The position numbers and the translations under genes were made by a program. DNA of 64,000 bases from assembly GCA_002197995.1 (NCBI GenBank), contig NGZR01000004.1, positions 930,001 to 994,000 of the forward strand, written 5' to 3'. Under the pieces are notes generated by a model that saw nothing but the letters and a program-made list of their open reading frames with translations, made no database searches and was not told the DNA's origin. The first letter of the stretch is position 1. Every line of letters starts with the position of its first letter. Shown here one piece after another: positions 1 to 13,633 of the stretch. The stretch is from Gaeumannomyces sp. JS-464. Taxonomy: Eukaryota > Ascomycota > Sordariomycetes > Magnaporthales > Magnaporthaceae.

Positions 1-343
1 CCTTTCGTCACCACCACGGCCTTTCACACCACCAAACCCTTTTCCCCTTCTCTCCTCAGTTTCCAGTTGGGCCAACTGGTGGGGGCCTTCGGGTTGCCCC
101 CCCTGGTCCCTGTCTCGCCTTGCAGGCGCGCAGGTGTTCTATTTGCATCATGCATGTACCATGCATTCTACTGTGTCCATGGTGCATACCTGCGGTACAT
201 TTGTCTCCCGTCCATCTTTATCCAGAGGAAGGCACAGTCAGCTTCCAACGTTTCGCCAGAGGCCTGAAGTCCTGCTGCATGCCTGAGCGAGGCATCTTCG
301 CAGCGACGAAGAGAAAGGCAGAACAGAGGACGAGCTTTGAGCA

Positions 344-367
344 CCCCCCCCCCCCCCCCCCCCCCCC
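344..367. repeat. Poly-C run, 24 bases
   Basis: An uninterrupted run of 24 C lies in non-coding DNA. Runs of G or C this long are uncommon in fungal genomes and hard to sequence, so the exact length is unreliable. Confidence 0.9.
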
Positions 368-1489
368 TGTTCCACAGTTAGATGTATCGTCTCTATCGAC
401 TTCCGTGCTTCTGTGACGGGTACCCTTGCCTACTCTTTGCGTGGATAGAGACGTAAGCATTTTCGACACATCCCCTGCGCACAGATATCGCCCTCTTCCA
501 GATAGGCTCGCAGCCGTTTTGCTCTTGATCCCGACTGGGGTGGTGGGCACAGCCCATCTTGACAGCGCCTGTCCTCGGAGCAGCTGCTGGTCCCAGCTCC
601 TCTTGCCCAATAATGCCCCCTGTCCTTGTCCCTATCATGGCTGGCTCGGGGAATTTCTTTACTTTTTTGAGAAAAATATTTCTTTTTGCTCCTTACTCTT
701 GTTGGCCTGTCACTGGCACGCTAGTTCATCGCTCTTTGCCTCTTGGTTTCTGTTTCGACGCCAGGTTCCTCTCATCCTTGCAGTCAGCAGGCAGAGGCTA
801 GGCAGAGTTAAGCAGCGTCAAGAACCCAACGTCCCTATTTGGTTAAGTCACTGGCAAAATGAATAAACGGCAATAGGAACGGCTGTGGAAGCGCCTGTCC
901 CAGAGCTGCCCGCGACACCCGAGGTGTCGCTGAGCCAGTGTCCAGTCTAGCCTGGTGCCACCTACGTACGCCTGGGCCAGATTTCTGTTTGTTCGTCTCC
1001 CCAGTCACGTTGAATCCAGTGCTATCTGTTCAGAACGACCAGTCCGCCAGGCCCAACTGGATCAGCGACAGTGCCTATGTAAAAATTACCCCACAGCGAA
1101 CTGTCCTTCACTTCTGCCCTCGCACAAATGTCCCCGCGACCCCCAGTCCCCAACCTGCTCTCTCTAGGTGGTCCCTGGGAGGTGGCCGGTTAACCCGCTG
1201 AGCCACAAAGAAAGTACTGGCTGATGCCATCCCCCTCCCCACCTTGGGAGGAACAGAAAAAAAAAATTAAAGCAAAATTTAGCGCAATTGCTCGTTTCTT
1301 TTAACCGGGCTTGCCTACTCCTCCTCATCACCCACCTGTTCTCACTCTTCCCCGATCTCAAGCTCTAGTCATTCTATTTATTTTCCTGTTTTGCCCCCGT
1401 CTCGACCCTGCTCCTGTTAACGGGTTCCAGGGCTTTTCAATTTGGATCTGGCGTCAGCCTCCTCACTCGTTCCAGTCCTGTCGTTGCCC

Positions 1490-1511
1490 AAAAAAAAAAA
1501 AAACCCCCCCC
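1490..1511. repeat. A14-C8 compound homopolymer
   Basis: A run of 14 A is followed directly by 8 C in non-coding DNA. Its length is likely to be imprecise. Confidence 0.85.
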
Positions 1512-1825
1512 AGCCTGCCAGGCAGTGGCCGTGAGGTCGCTTCGTTATATACCTGAGCCCTACGGGTCCACCCTTCACTCAGCGTAACCTTGTCGTACTC
1601 TTCCCATCACGGCCCCATACCTAATACATAATTTCACCCCAGCACAGGCGCTTGCACATGACATTGCGCTGCGAGGTGCCCGTGCTTGTCACTTACACAC
1701 AGGCAGCACGCTACTTAGACTCAACCCTCGCCTTCTTTCTTATAAGCCAAACCCCCACCATCGTTTCTTCAACTGCCGGAGCCCTCCACCTACATACGCC
1801 TCCCCCAAGCTCGGACATATAGAGT

Positions 1826-1872
1826 GCTCCCTCCTCCTGCTCCTCCTGCTCCTCCTGCCCTCCTCCTCCTAT
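1826..1872 (+). promoter_or_regulatory. CT-rich tract upstream of the AflR-like gene
   Basis: A pyrimidine stretch built mainly of CTCCTG/CTCCTC units ends about 70 bases before the ATG at 1944. Such tracts are common just upstream of the start site in filamentous fungal promoters and leaders. Its role here is inferred from position only. Confidence 0.4.
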
Positions 1873-1943
1873 TGCTTCTGTCCGGTTCATAGACTCTTTC
1901 TGCACCCTCTCAACCCTCCTCGAATACACCAGCCGTTCGGAAA

Positions 1944-3272
1944 ATGTCTAAGCTCGTCGAAGCCGCGCCAGCCCCGACTGAGGGCGTCGTGCGATGGGTG
2001 TTTCCTCGCCAAGGTCAAGTGCTCCAAAGCCAGGCCTATCTGCTCCCGCTGCCTCGCCTGCGGCATAGAGTGCCGCTACTCGCCTTCGACAAGGTCCGGG
2101 AAGCCAAAGCCAGACCACAACTCCGGGCACCACAGTTCTTCCGCCAGCGACTTGTCCGGCCTTTCGCCCGTTGGCGACGACAAGACCATGTTAATCACAA
2201 CACATGTGAACGCGCCGGGTCTTTACAGGATAGATACGGGTTGGAACACGCCACCGACGGGCGTCGAGGGTACCCTCAGCCGAGACCACTCGATCGCCTC
2301 CGGGCTTGCCCTCCTCGGCGTCGATGAAAGGGCTGCGAGAGAGGTCGAGGCCATGGCGGCGGCCGGTGGGCCAGACATGTACTCTACCGGCATGCCATGG
2401 ACTCCACCCAACGACATGTCCGCCCGGGGCCTTTCGCAGAGCCGACAATCATGGCACCGATGCCCCAAGGTCATGGCAGGTCGCAGTCGTTCGACGTCGC
2501 AATGTCTGCTGCAGGCGTCTCGCCCTGGGCCGACCACGCCGTGCCACACGATATGTTTGGGGCCTATGGCCAAACCCACATGCCAACCCCGGCCAGCATG
2601 GCAAACTACTTCCCGAGTCCATCCTCGACTCCGACCCTCAGACCCCAAGTGCGCAATAAGGCCGGCTCGACCGGCTCGATTAGCGGAGGTGGCTCCTGCA
2701 CCTGCTTCACAGCCTGCCTCCAGTCGCTTCAGGTCCTCCACAACGCCTCCTCGCCATCGACGCCGCCCTTTGACCTCGTACTCTCCCTGAACCGAAAGGC
2801 TGTCGAAGGCTGCGCGGCAATGCTCGCGTGCCAGAGGTGCATGAGCCGGTCGGGGACACACACGGCGGCGATGCTACTGGCCACGGTCATTGGCAAGATA
2901 ACATCCTTCTACAAGAATGCGTCTCAGACCCATTTTGAGAACGGAGGCATGGGCAGCGGAATGGGCATGGGCATGTCCTCCACAAGCGGTGCGCCGGGCT
3001 GTGCCAGCCCGACGCTGAGCATCAACGGAAACGTCGGGATCAGCCTCGGCGCATACCAGATCGGCGGTGAGGACGGCCGTTGGATCGAACTCGAGATACT
3101 GGCGCGAGAGCTGCGCAAGCTCGAAGAGGTCTACACGCGGTTCCGAGAGGTCTTTGCAGACCTCTCCGAGGACCCTGAGATATCGAGGGCCATGATCGGT
3201 TACCTCGGCCAAAATCTGGGCTCGACGCTCGAGGTTGTCAGCCACCGCAAAGGTGACATGAACTTTGCATGA
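1944..3272 (+). CDS. AflR-family Zn2Cys6 transcription factor (melanin-locus regulator candidate)
   Basis: This is a nuclear DNA-binding regulator of about 442 residues, close to the 444 aa of AflR. The N-terminus holds a binuclear zinc cluster with cysteines at about 15, 18, 25, 32, 35 and 42 (CDGC...KVKC...ICSRC...IEC), preceded by a basic arm. The C-terminal half resembles the AflR domain: a cysteine-bearing segment ([12 protein letters not shown]...), a helical [13 protein letters not shown] block, and the [19 protein letters not shown] element with a following charged helix. The reading frame is broken twice. One extra base near 1947-1950 separates the ATG from the zinc cluster, and one base seems missing from the CCC near 2419-2424 (codons for MSA-PGPFAEP). 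With both corrected the gene is a single exon. AflR-type factors control polyketide clusters; the nearest pathway gene here is a melanin reductase, so a role in melanin is inferred. It could instead serve a cluster lying to the left. Confidence 0.82.
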
Positions 3273-6200
3273 CCCCGATTTAAGTTAATTCAAACCCTCC
3301 CCCTTTTTTCCTTTTTTATTTTATTTTTTTCTACCTTCCTTTTGTTATTATTTTTCCACGCCTTCGGACCTTCCTGAGAGCAAGCGTGTCGTTGACACTC
3401 TGGTCCACGTGGGGTTGCGACGCTAGCATTTTGGTGTGTGTCGTCGACCGAACCGACCAACTGCAACAAAGTGCCCACCCGATTGATCCATTGGGCGACG
3501 CATTCTGAAACAAATGCAGTGCAATTTCTTTTTTCCCCTCTTTATCTCTTTCCTTTTTTGTCGGTTATGGAATACCTCTCCTCCCCTTGGCCCGGTATCG
3601 TTTTTCTCGAAGCGTGACGACCGCGATGATTTTCCCAACACATTCTCTTTGCTGTAATCAGGGTACTTTTTTATCTGGCGCGCAAACTTTTTTTCTTTAC
3701 TTTGGCTCGGGGTTTCTCTTAGTCTGCTTCTGCTGTATCTATTATCTGGACAGTTTCATTCCTTCTCCTCATTTATAACCAGGTATTTTTGGGCGCCGGA
3801 TCAGAGAGTGGGCGACTTGCGCGAGCCTAAACTTTATTCGTACTTTTCTTCTTCCTTTTTCTGCTTCCTACAGGGTTTGCTTATTGTCATGGAGCTTCAG
3901 GCGTCGATCTGGGTTTTCGGTGAGAGTATGATTTTTATCATTTTTACCATGCCCATTTTGTTTTATTTCGGGAGCCCGGAACCAGAGGGAGCCCCAGGAA
4001 CAGGGGGGCAGAGCAGGATTCAGTCGTTACCACCAAGGAACAGGATAAACAGCAAGGAAAATGGCACTTTAATGTCTCACATCTTTTACTCGTTCTCTAG
4101 GATTTCGGCCGCGAAAATATCAGTTCATTCGACGACCAATCTCTGTGCCTGGTTCATGTCATCTCACACGGGTGAGTGCGGGATCCCAGATGGGGGCGCA
4201 TTTTCATCCATACCTCTCGCGTATTACACACCACCCAGGCTTCATCATTCCCTTCACTTTGGACGTCGATCACTTGACGGGCATCAAGTTACCACGTGGA
4301 GTCTCCCCACATGGGTTCCTGGATGGGTGGTCGGTCGGGTGCGCTGGGGAGGGACAACGTGCACATGACCTAGTACGGCTTAACCAGCGCAGTTGTTTCA
4401 TGGGGAAGGCAGCTGAAGGCATGATACAAAGACGAGGTCGGAGGCGCCTGGTTGGTTCCCGTTGGGCCCCTGGTGCCAAAGGGCCTCTTTTTTCACTCCT
4501 GTCCGCGACACCAACAAGACCATCCGAACGCACCACCTGTCGCCCGTGCCTGGGGGAGTCCCATAGCCTTGGCGGCTCCCCTCGCGTCTCCCGTTTCCAT
4601 CCAAGCCCGAGAGTGGCGGCACAGAAGAGAAAAGTCCGCGGGATCTCGCCCAACGTTACCTCTGTTCCCCTGAAGAGCGAAAAGTGCGGTTGTTCAAGGC
4701 CCAGGTAGGTGGAGATGTCCGGCGCGGGAGTAGGCACACAAGCAGGAGAAGAAATAAAAAACAAGAAGTATGGATTCGTCTACTCGAGATGGATGACTTG
4801 ACGAAATCGGAATGAATGCACCTGCGATTTAGGACTGCCCCGATCCTTATTGTTGAGGTATTTTGTTGGGTATCTGTGGATGCGCTTGCAGTCGGGCGTG
4901 GGAGCATGTAAGGCGAGGTCAATATGATGATGATGATGATGTATCCCGTCGAGCGGGGACGGTGGTGTATTCCGCCGGAATTCGCTGAGACGTGGCGTCT
5001 GCGGCCGCAGCGCGGAACTCGGTATCTGCGATTCTGACCAGTTCCTTTTCTCCCTGGGAGTGGAAGGGTCAGGTCAATCTAGGTCTACATCAAATCGGCG
5101 CACCCATCCGGCGGTTTTTGGTCGATTGCAGGTAGGTCCCCGGCTTGTAATTGAGCTGGAGTTTGCATGATCAGCCAGCTACCAGCAGCACGGTGGGTAT
5201 TAATTTGCATCGCAACATATTCCCCATGGCAAGCAACGGTTAGACTATCAGGACAGCGGATACCGAACGGTAAGGCGTAGCCGCACTCTATTTCGTAGCT
5301 ATTCCCAGAAATAAGGGTCAACTTCATCTGTCTCCAAATTGGGGCTCCCACGGCTTCGAACACGACAAATTGGGGAGGCGCAAAGTGAGACACCTAGAAG
5401 AGAGAAGGAGGGAAAAAAAGTAAGGAACAAAACAAGCATCGTTTCGTGGACTCTTAGGCCGTGCTGTTCCCGTTACCCCTGGGATCCCAGCCTTTTAGCG
5501 CCAGGGAAAAGTCGGCGTCACGACACTGGCAATATCCCAACTTTAGCCTCTGTTATTGTGGCTTGTTCTCATCTTTCGAGACTCCCGCGAGAATCGCCAC
5601 TCACCACTCTCCAGCACCCACCTCCGTGGGGACGAAGTAGGGCACATGAACGAAGATCTCATGCCGAATCCCGAGCCGTACAGGCCTGGGCGGCGGTGAC
5701 CGCCTAGGCGCATGCCCCAGCGCCTTGCGTTTTGTCTCGTTGGGGGCTTGGCTGGAGCAAACTGGCGGATCTGGACTCTCCTCCTGGGGGGAGCTCGTTC
5801 AGTCTCGGGAGAGGCTTCGCAGTAGCGCGCTACTGGGGACCGGGAGGACAGCGTCAGGCAGTGAAACGTCGGGATGCTACGCCAGATGTTCTGTTTTCCT
5901 CCAAGGACGCAAGCCGGTCTCCACCAAGGCAGAGAGGGAAGGAGAGAGAGAGAGAGAGCGCGGGCTCCTCTACCACTTCGCCTTCCCTCCATCTCGGGCT
6001 TGGGAGGCTGGGAAAACAGGTAAAAGTGTGGTCACTTGACCCCAAGTTGGGAACAGTAGATGCAGGTGTGGGAAATAGGGCCTTTGATAGACACAGGCCT
6101 TGGCGCAGAAGCGCCCTGCCTAAGCAGGCGTGCGGAGGGACAAACAAATGCCGATCTTGCCCCTGTCTCTGGGACGGCCGTAATGGGGAACCTGCGGCCT

Positions 6201-9200
6201 AGGGTATGTCACCGCCTCCCGCAGGGGGTGTGGTGGATGGCGGGTGAAGCTGTGTCCTCGATGGCATGAGCATGGTGTGGCATCTTTTGTAAAAAGAAAA
6301 GCTCAAGTTTCGGCACTACACTCAATCTTTGAGTATGCAGTCCAGGGTGGTGGACAGTCTGTAGCGAGCTGAGCAGGGGGTGATGTTGAGCATGGAGTCG
6401 CTGAGTATCCCCGTGTGGAATCAACTCACGTGCGGCAGAGAGACTCGGCACTGATCCGTCTGTCAATAAACTTGCGAGATCGTATCCTCCGAGCTCCTGC
6501 GCTGGAGGATCGTGTGAAGCACAAGGAGGAGGTGCATACTCTGACCACAACGTACCTAGTCCGATTCCACCAGAGCTCATAATATGTCACAAGTTAGCCG
6601 AGGATCGATATTCTGCACGGTCGGCTCGCTCCCCGATCGTTCACACCCTCTCTCTACAGCGACGGCGCAGCCAGGAGGCACATACACACCTGCTCCACAT
6701 TATTGCTGCGATACACCGCTGCGAGGCAAGCAGTTGATGCAGTGAAATGGCGCTTGGGATACGAAAATGCTAGGCTTTCTCGTCGGTGCTATGTGTTGGT
6801 TCCCGAGAAGCCCGTGGGATGGGCGGAGCAGGCGAGCAGGCAGGACAATAACTGGGAAATGATGTGGTTGGCATGATTGGCCATATTTCACTAAGAAAAA
6901 GATAACGACACGAGCACCCCAAAAGAGGATCCGGGTAAATCCTGCTTGAGAGACGGAAAAGCCGCCGAGGTTATCTATCCGGCCTCAAGACAAACCGCCG
7001 TCACATTACATACTCCTGCCCTGTCTTTCTGCGAGCCGCTGCCATCCAGTTCGGGTCAAGGACGCGGTAGGAAAGCGGCAAGCTTTTAGAAAGGCTTCAG
7101 CTTCTCTGCACAGCTTTGGATCCGGACATCCCGACATCTGGGCACATCAGGCGAAACTTGGCTAACAAGCAGGCGCGCGAGAACCTCCTTCTATTTTCAC
7201 GGGCGGCTGGGTGGACATGGCCGCCCAGCTTGTGAGCACGATGCAACACTGGGCGGGGAATGGACGGCCAAGACGGGCTGCAACTCTTTTCATGGAACGC
7301 AGACATTCAATACTCGGGAAGAGCTGCCTTGCAGCTAGGCGAGGGCTGCCGAGCTGTGAATAGACGAGTGAAAAGCGCGGGCGAGGACCTTCCTATTCCT
7401 TGGTGGGGGTTGCCACCCATTGCGGGCAGAGTCGCAAACAACAGTTGGTAGTCTGGCCGCGGGATCAGTGGGTGCTGCAACATTTGACCGCAGACGGCCC
7501 TCGCGTGGCGATCGCTGCCGCTTTCAGAACAAGGGATGGCACCTCGATACCACCGTGCTCTGCTGCCGGCCCCAAGTCCCGTGGCATGTAGAGAAGTAGA
7601 GTCGGTTCCAGTGGTACTTTGACACATGGCCGCCAGGATCAGGGGCCCCATTCGAAGGTCGGGACTTGGCCCATCGGAACACTCGCCTTGCCTTCTTACC
7701 CTCCATCCTTTTGCCCCCGGCCAATCTTAGGGCGATCTAGACGATGGGGGACTCCCGCTGGCAGCGAACCATCGCCCCGCAACCCACCCCAACGCCCCTT
7801 CCGTCGCCAGCCCCTCCTCCCGCCCGCCTTTCGCCTGCTTGCCCGCGCTCGGAGTTCAGCCGTGCTGACGTAGAATTCCGTTGGGAACCGGAGAGACGGT
7901 TGCAACCGGATCGATCCTCGAGAGAGGGGCTGTTCCGGCACGATCCCAGGTCACCCCCAATTGGGCTGGACGGAGAGTGCATAACTCTCGGGAGCGAAAT
8001 GGAGGGCGAGATAGCCGGGTAGAGATACCGCATACGCAGTAGGCATGCTGAGCAGAGGCGCACAAGGCCAAGGGAAATAGCACCGAAGCGGGAAACGAAG
8101 CGGCGTCACTCTCCAACAGGAACGCGAGGCGGTGGACGGGAGGCGGGCACTACCCTCTAGCGGCATGGCGGCGGGACGAGCGAGCAAACGAGGCACGACG
8201 GCTTCTCGGGCCTTAACGGTTAGGCGACTCCACGAGCACGAGCTGGCGCTTCCAGAGGTGGGTGCTACCTGATGCACCCGAAGAAATCTACCTCCCCTTG
8301 GTCGGGGCTTCTTCTTCCACCTGTGCACGCCGTATCCTTTCTTACCAATGCACACAGCTCTTCAGCCCAGCCGTCGTCATCGCTTCCGGCACCGTTTGCC
8401 CAAGTGGGCCTCGGGCTTTTGGCTGTCGGTAGTGAGAGCTCTAGCAGCTCGGCCGGCAGTGGAAAACTCGCGACCGCTTTGCCCCAATCGCGCTAGCGCT
8501 ATGCTGGTCAGCGGTCTCAGTCGGGGGCTGGCTTCGAGCTGTGCTTCAATCATGTCCCGTCACTCCGCTGGAGCCTGGCCCACTGGTTGATTCCTCAGCA
8601 TCGAGTTGAGGCAAGCACGCCTGCTGGGGCGCAGAAATGCGGAAGGCGTACCCCGTGCTGCGGGAAAGCCAAACGCAGACATCGGCTTCCCGAATTGTCG
8701 CTCAGCGCAATAACAAATCCATTATTCACCCGACGATCCCTTCTTTTGCATCTTCTAGTCCCCATCCCCCATGTCCGATCGCTGCACAGCCAGGCGAGAT
8801 AGCCCCCGTCTTGATACCCATCTTAGTACTTCCCTAGGCAAGCACCAACAACTAGCACTTCACATCGTCACCTGAAACGAGCCTAGGCTTCTTTGCGCGA
8901 GCGATATCACAACGGGGTTTACCGCCTGAGGTCTTGGTCCCAAAAGGGATCTCTGCAGGCAAGAAAAAGAGGGGAGCAATTCAAAAAAAGAAAGAAGGAA
9001 AAGGCCCGATCCCATGTTCGACGCCATGCGTCTGTCCTATTTGGGTCTGTGGCTTCTTCTGACAGCTGTCTGTCCTGCAACTTCCACCCAATCGTCGTCG
9101 ACGCCTCTGGACGTCCAAATCATAGTTTCCTCGTTCGGAAGGATCTTCAAGGTTTGCGACCAGCGACCTGACCAGTGACGAGACCAGACGACAGAGAGGC

Positions 9201-11785
9201 ACGCTAGGCCCAGCTCCAGGTCGCACCGAACGCCTCCTTCTCAAAGGTACATGATGGCGTCTCCTGGTCCGGCCTATCTGGCAATGCCGGCGCCGGCAGC
9301 AGCTTGATGACGCGGAGATCGGGGCGATCATCTCCCGGCCCCTGTCTGGTGCCCGAATTCGCTGCGCAACACGAAAGAAACCGAAGTCGAGCTTCCTTCT
9401 GGCTGGGCCGCCCTCTTCTGGCCTGCCTGGCACCGCCTTCGCCGCCTCCTCCTATGTACCTGTACCCTCGGGACCGTCCTGGATGACCAGACTTTGCAGG
9501 CTCAGGCTTCATCTGCCTCTGGGAACCCGGCTCGCGCCCCTTGGCTGCGGCTGGCTCGCAAGCTCGCTCCAACGCACCCGCAGACCACGACATCCTTGCC
9601 GCTAGCTTCCCCCGTGGCTGCAGCTTCAGCTCTCCTCCTCCCGGCCTCTTTTCCCGTTTAGATGGCATCCCTCTGTGCGTGGCGTCGTCTTCCTTCTTTC
9701 GGGCCTTTGCATGCGGATCACCACGTCAAACTCCAGGACGGGGTTAATTCTAACCCAAGAGCTGGTGGCCTGACGGCTTGCGACCTCTTGTTGATTCTCA
9801 AAGCGGGTCGATCGTCGTCTTGCTCAAGCTTGACTGTCCTGGCACAACTGCCGGGCCTGACCGACACCTCTGACGTCGCCGACCTAGCGCGCCCTGGGTC
9901 AGTTTGACAGGCTGTCGCTGCCGCTCCCAGCCAGCAGGCAGGAAAAAAAAAATCAAATCATGCACTGCGCTGAACAACAGCCTGCCTCCTAGTCACCCAT
10001 ACACGTCCGAATGTTTATCGGGTGTCCGGTCGTGACTGGCTACGCTCGATGTCACTGGTGTTTCTATTCTTTGCTCGGATAGGCCGCACCCCACCCCCAT
10101 CAAATACTCGGATTTCTTGGTGTCAAGCCATCCCGCGTCGGTCAGTACTGACAAGCTGCCAAGCGGTCCAAGCTACCTAGGTGCCTTCCCGCCACTGCCT
10201 TTTCGTTCCTATGAGCCTCCATATCAGCGAGGTCGGCCTAGTTGCTGTGCACCCAAGCTAGGCTGGAGTCGATGCTGGCTTCGACTTTTCAGCGACAGTA
10301 TCCACGGGATCTGAGATCCCAACACACCTCTCAGATGATAATTCCCACCAAGTATTTGTGGTGGGCGCCAAAGCGACCCCATGTTAGATCGTCCCAACTG
10401 CATTTCACCGCATCAAGATCATACAGAGGAGCTAACCAGACTAGCCACTGCGGCTCTAACCCAGAGTTCACTTTTACTTTGCGCCTTTTTCCTCTCCCTC
10501 CAGATTTTCTGCTCTGCATCTTCCCGGCATGTGCAACATCTCTCGACCTTCAGCGGGGAAACAAGCGGTCTGCGAACGCATACCTACCCAACCTACCCCC
10601 AACACCGCTTCCCAGCGACCTAAACGAGGCCTGCTGTCCATGTTGATATTAGCGGCTTGCTGTTTGGGAGAGAATTCAGCCAACAGAAGCCGTGATTCGA
10701 CCAGCCTGCCGCTCTAGGCGGCGCCACGGTTTGGACCCTGGAAATCCTCCTCCCCAGAATGCAAGGGTTGCGACAGGCTCGCATTCTCTCCCTTCGGCTA
10801 TCTTCTGGTCGCCGTCAGGTTCTGCAGCCGCGACGGCGTCCACGTCACTCCGACTCAACGATTGGGGATGACTGCATCCACCATGTCTCCTGCGGGGGTT
10901 GCTTTTGAGTGGCTGCGAACACGGTCAGGCTTACACTGCACCCCAACACATCTCGCTGTTTCTATTCTCTCACCGGTTTCCAGAACTCTAAAGTAACCAG
11001 TACCAGCACAACGGCAAAGAAAGCAGAAAGTCTCTTTTTCAGCCTTTGATTAGGAAGAGTCAGGTCTCCGCTCACATCACATCATTGGCGAGGCTTTTCA
11101 TGCATCCTTCCAGAAGTCCCACCTAAGGTCGGCATGTGCGGGTGCTTCAAGCGAGAAGCTCGTTCCGTCGTTACCGAGACATGCTTCGTTATCTTTGTCC
11201 GTATGTATTTATGTTCGAATGCATAAGCAGCGTGGGTCACAAAGTCGGCCTGAATATGCCGTTGGCAGAAGGCATGCAAATCGTTCATTGCCCAACCATG
11301 GCGTATTTGCGCTATGAACTCCTAAGAATCTACGCCTGCGGGATCTCAAGGTCTCAGGAGAACCATCCTGCATCTGCTAATATCTCAGCACGCTATCCAA
11401 AGGAAGCAACAATCCTCTGGAATTTCCTGATATGGTATTGCAATTATCCACTCCCAGCACACCGGGAGCCGGCTGCGCGCATGGCTGCTATTAGCCCCGC
11501 GACTTTTCCGCTACCGAACCTCGCCTAGATTTGTTCTATCTCCGATTGGCCGACGTCGAAATGGCGCGAATCCCGTGTTCTAGCAGACCCGGCCGAGATT
11601 TTACCTGTTTTGGTCCGGATTTCAGCTGGCTGCCGTGGTTCAAAATTTCTATCCCTGTTCGCATCTGCACCGAATTAGGCACAGAGATCGACCGCCAGTA
11701 ACCTGTCCTGCACGAAAGCTTTCAACACGCATGTATGGACGACTTCCATGCTAGTCGAGAGCCACTGGCGCAGGTGTGCGTATCC

Positions 11786-11808
11786 GGGGGGGGGGGGGGG
11801 GGGGGGGG
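11786..11808. repeat. Poly-G run, 23 bases
   Basis: An uninterrupted run of 23 G lies in the gene-poor stretch. It could form a G-quadruplex, and its length is uncertain. Confidence 0.9.
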
Positions 11809-13340
11809 TTGACCACCTCCCGTTTGGGATAGATCCCAAAGAGATCATACGATATACCAAGAGTGCCATCGGCGCATCAAGCAGGCTGCGCAAGCCTCCA
11901 AAAAGCGCTCTGCAGCCATCCTGACGGGGTTCTTTGGCCCAGAGCTTGCCGCGTTATGCGACGGGGCCGAGCATACAACATGGTACCCCAGCCCCCCCAG
12001 GACGATGCGGTTGCTTGCCCCACGTTGGCGTGAGGCAGGATAGAAATGAATTTCCCATCGTCTTAGCTTTTCCAGACATCGTCTTGTCTGTACTGTAGCG
12101 CGCTATCTCCACCAATACCGTTGGAAATGCACACACTGACCCAAGCGGTAATGGTAGCTTTAAAAATTGGGTCCTTTTTCGCCCGTAGCGTCAGAAGGAT
12201 CATCGGGGTCAATTTACACGCTTTCTTAGTTAAGGTGGCTAGCGCATCAATTGAAGAAAGAACCCAAAAGCACTCAGAAATACGAGTTACTTCATCAGGG
12301 ACAGATCTGGCGCAAGGCTCGTTGCTGGACGGGCGGTCGTTGGGTAGACCCAATGAGGCTGCTTGCAAGCCGACCAAAAGAAGGCCGCTGAAACTGGGTG
12401 TGCGTTTTCAGACGCCAACATTCCCGCCTGGGTGTGCCCTATTGTGTCCGAGACTGCCGTGGAAATGGTCTTCCCGCTCACATACCGCAATTTGAACTCT
12501 AGCAAGCTTCCCAGGGACCTCTTCTGCAGAGAAACGTGCTATTGAGTGGTCAGCTTTTTGCTGTGAAGTCGACCCCGTTCTACAAAGGAGAGGCTCTGCT
12601 AACTGCGCGCTAGTTGGCTGACATCTGTTGGATCAACAGACGGACATTTATCCACACAACCGCACTCGAAAGGAGTGGCCTGTCCGGTCGTAACATCTGC
12701 GGGACTTGAGGCTAAAGACCGACGATAGAGGCATGAACCTCTTCACAATCTGGCCAGTGACGGGTCAGACCACGCGATGCCGACGAGGCATTCCCGCGCT
12801 TGCCGCGCTTCACATGCTATGTAATGTAGCCTCGGTTCTCTGCGCAACCCCACCTCGTTCCTGGTTTCATGTTCCAAGAGGAGGCGATATGGCTACCGAG
12901 GGATGGGGTGGTGCGCATGTGCTGCATCACGCATCACGTCAGACACGAACGTCCACTCCGATAGCCGAGTCCAAAGCATTCCCAAAATTCTCCGAACCCA
13001 ACAATGCTACCCCAAACAAGCGTCCCCCGCCAAGCTTGGTTTCTGGCTGGCGTTGGCTTGATGCAGCGGCCTTTTCCACGTAACCATTATAATGCGTGCT
13101 TACAGCCGTTTTTTCCTTCTTTTTTTTCTCTTTTTTCTGGGGAATGCATAAAGCAGTCATGCCCGCGCCGGTCGTTTTAGCCTGCTGACGGTCCCCACGC
13201 AACGTCCTAGTTGGAATGGGGCAGGCTAGATAAGCGCAGAGAAGGTTGTTTGGCAGTTGATAGGTCACATTGGCACAGCCAGTCAATGATGCAACGTCTC
13301 GAGACGGCGCGGATTCCTAGCTCGTGTTTCTCTCTCTTCC

Positions 13341-13345
<5 letters not shown>

Positions 13346-13371
<26 letters not shown>

Positions 13372-13372
13372 T
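13346..13372. repeat. Poly-T run, 27 bases
   Basis: A simple homopolymer in non-coding DNA, with a CT-rich flank on its left. Confidence 0.9.
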
Positions 13373-13616
13373 GACTTGCCCCTGACCAACGATCTGATCA
13401 CCCCCACTCCAGCGGGATTCTGAGAAAGGTGGAAAAGGAGCGATTGAAGGGTGAGAATTGCGTAATTCGGCTTGCGCCCCCGCATTGTGGAAGAACTATA
13501 GCGGTCTAGCCTCATTGCACTGACGCGACAGCGAGGGAAGGCGCCGGCAGGACTCCATTCGGCCGGATTAGCTGGCGGTGTGTGTGCTGTTTATTTTCAT
13601 GTGTTTCTCAAAGGGG

Positions 13617-13633
13617 AAAAAAAAAAAAAAAAA
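13617..13633. repeat. Poly-A run, 17 bases
   Basis: A simple homopolymer in non-coding DNA. Confidence 0.85.

Larger units (their letters stand above)
1..1943. other. Non-coding stretch left of the AflR-like gene
   Basis: No open frame here shows recognisable protein motifs. The stretch holds a run of 24 C, an A14C8 tract near 1490, and a pyrimidine-rich segment just upstream of the regulator gene that starts at 1944. It probably contains the 5' leader and promoter of that gene. A TTATATA element lies at 1545-1551, about 390 bases before the ATG, but I cannot show that it is used. Confidence 0.6.
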
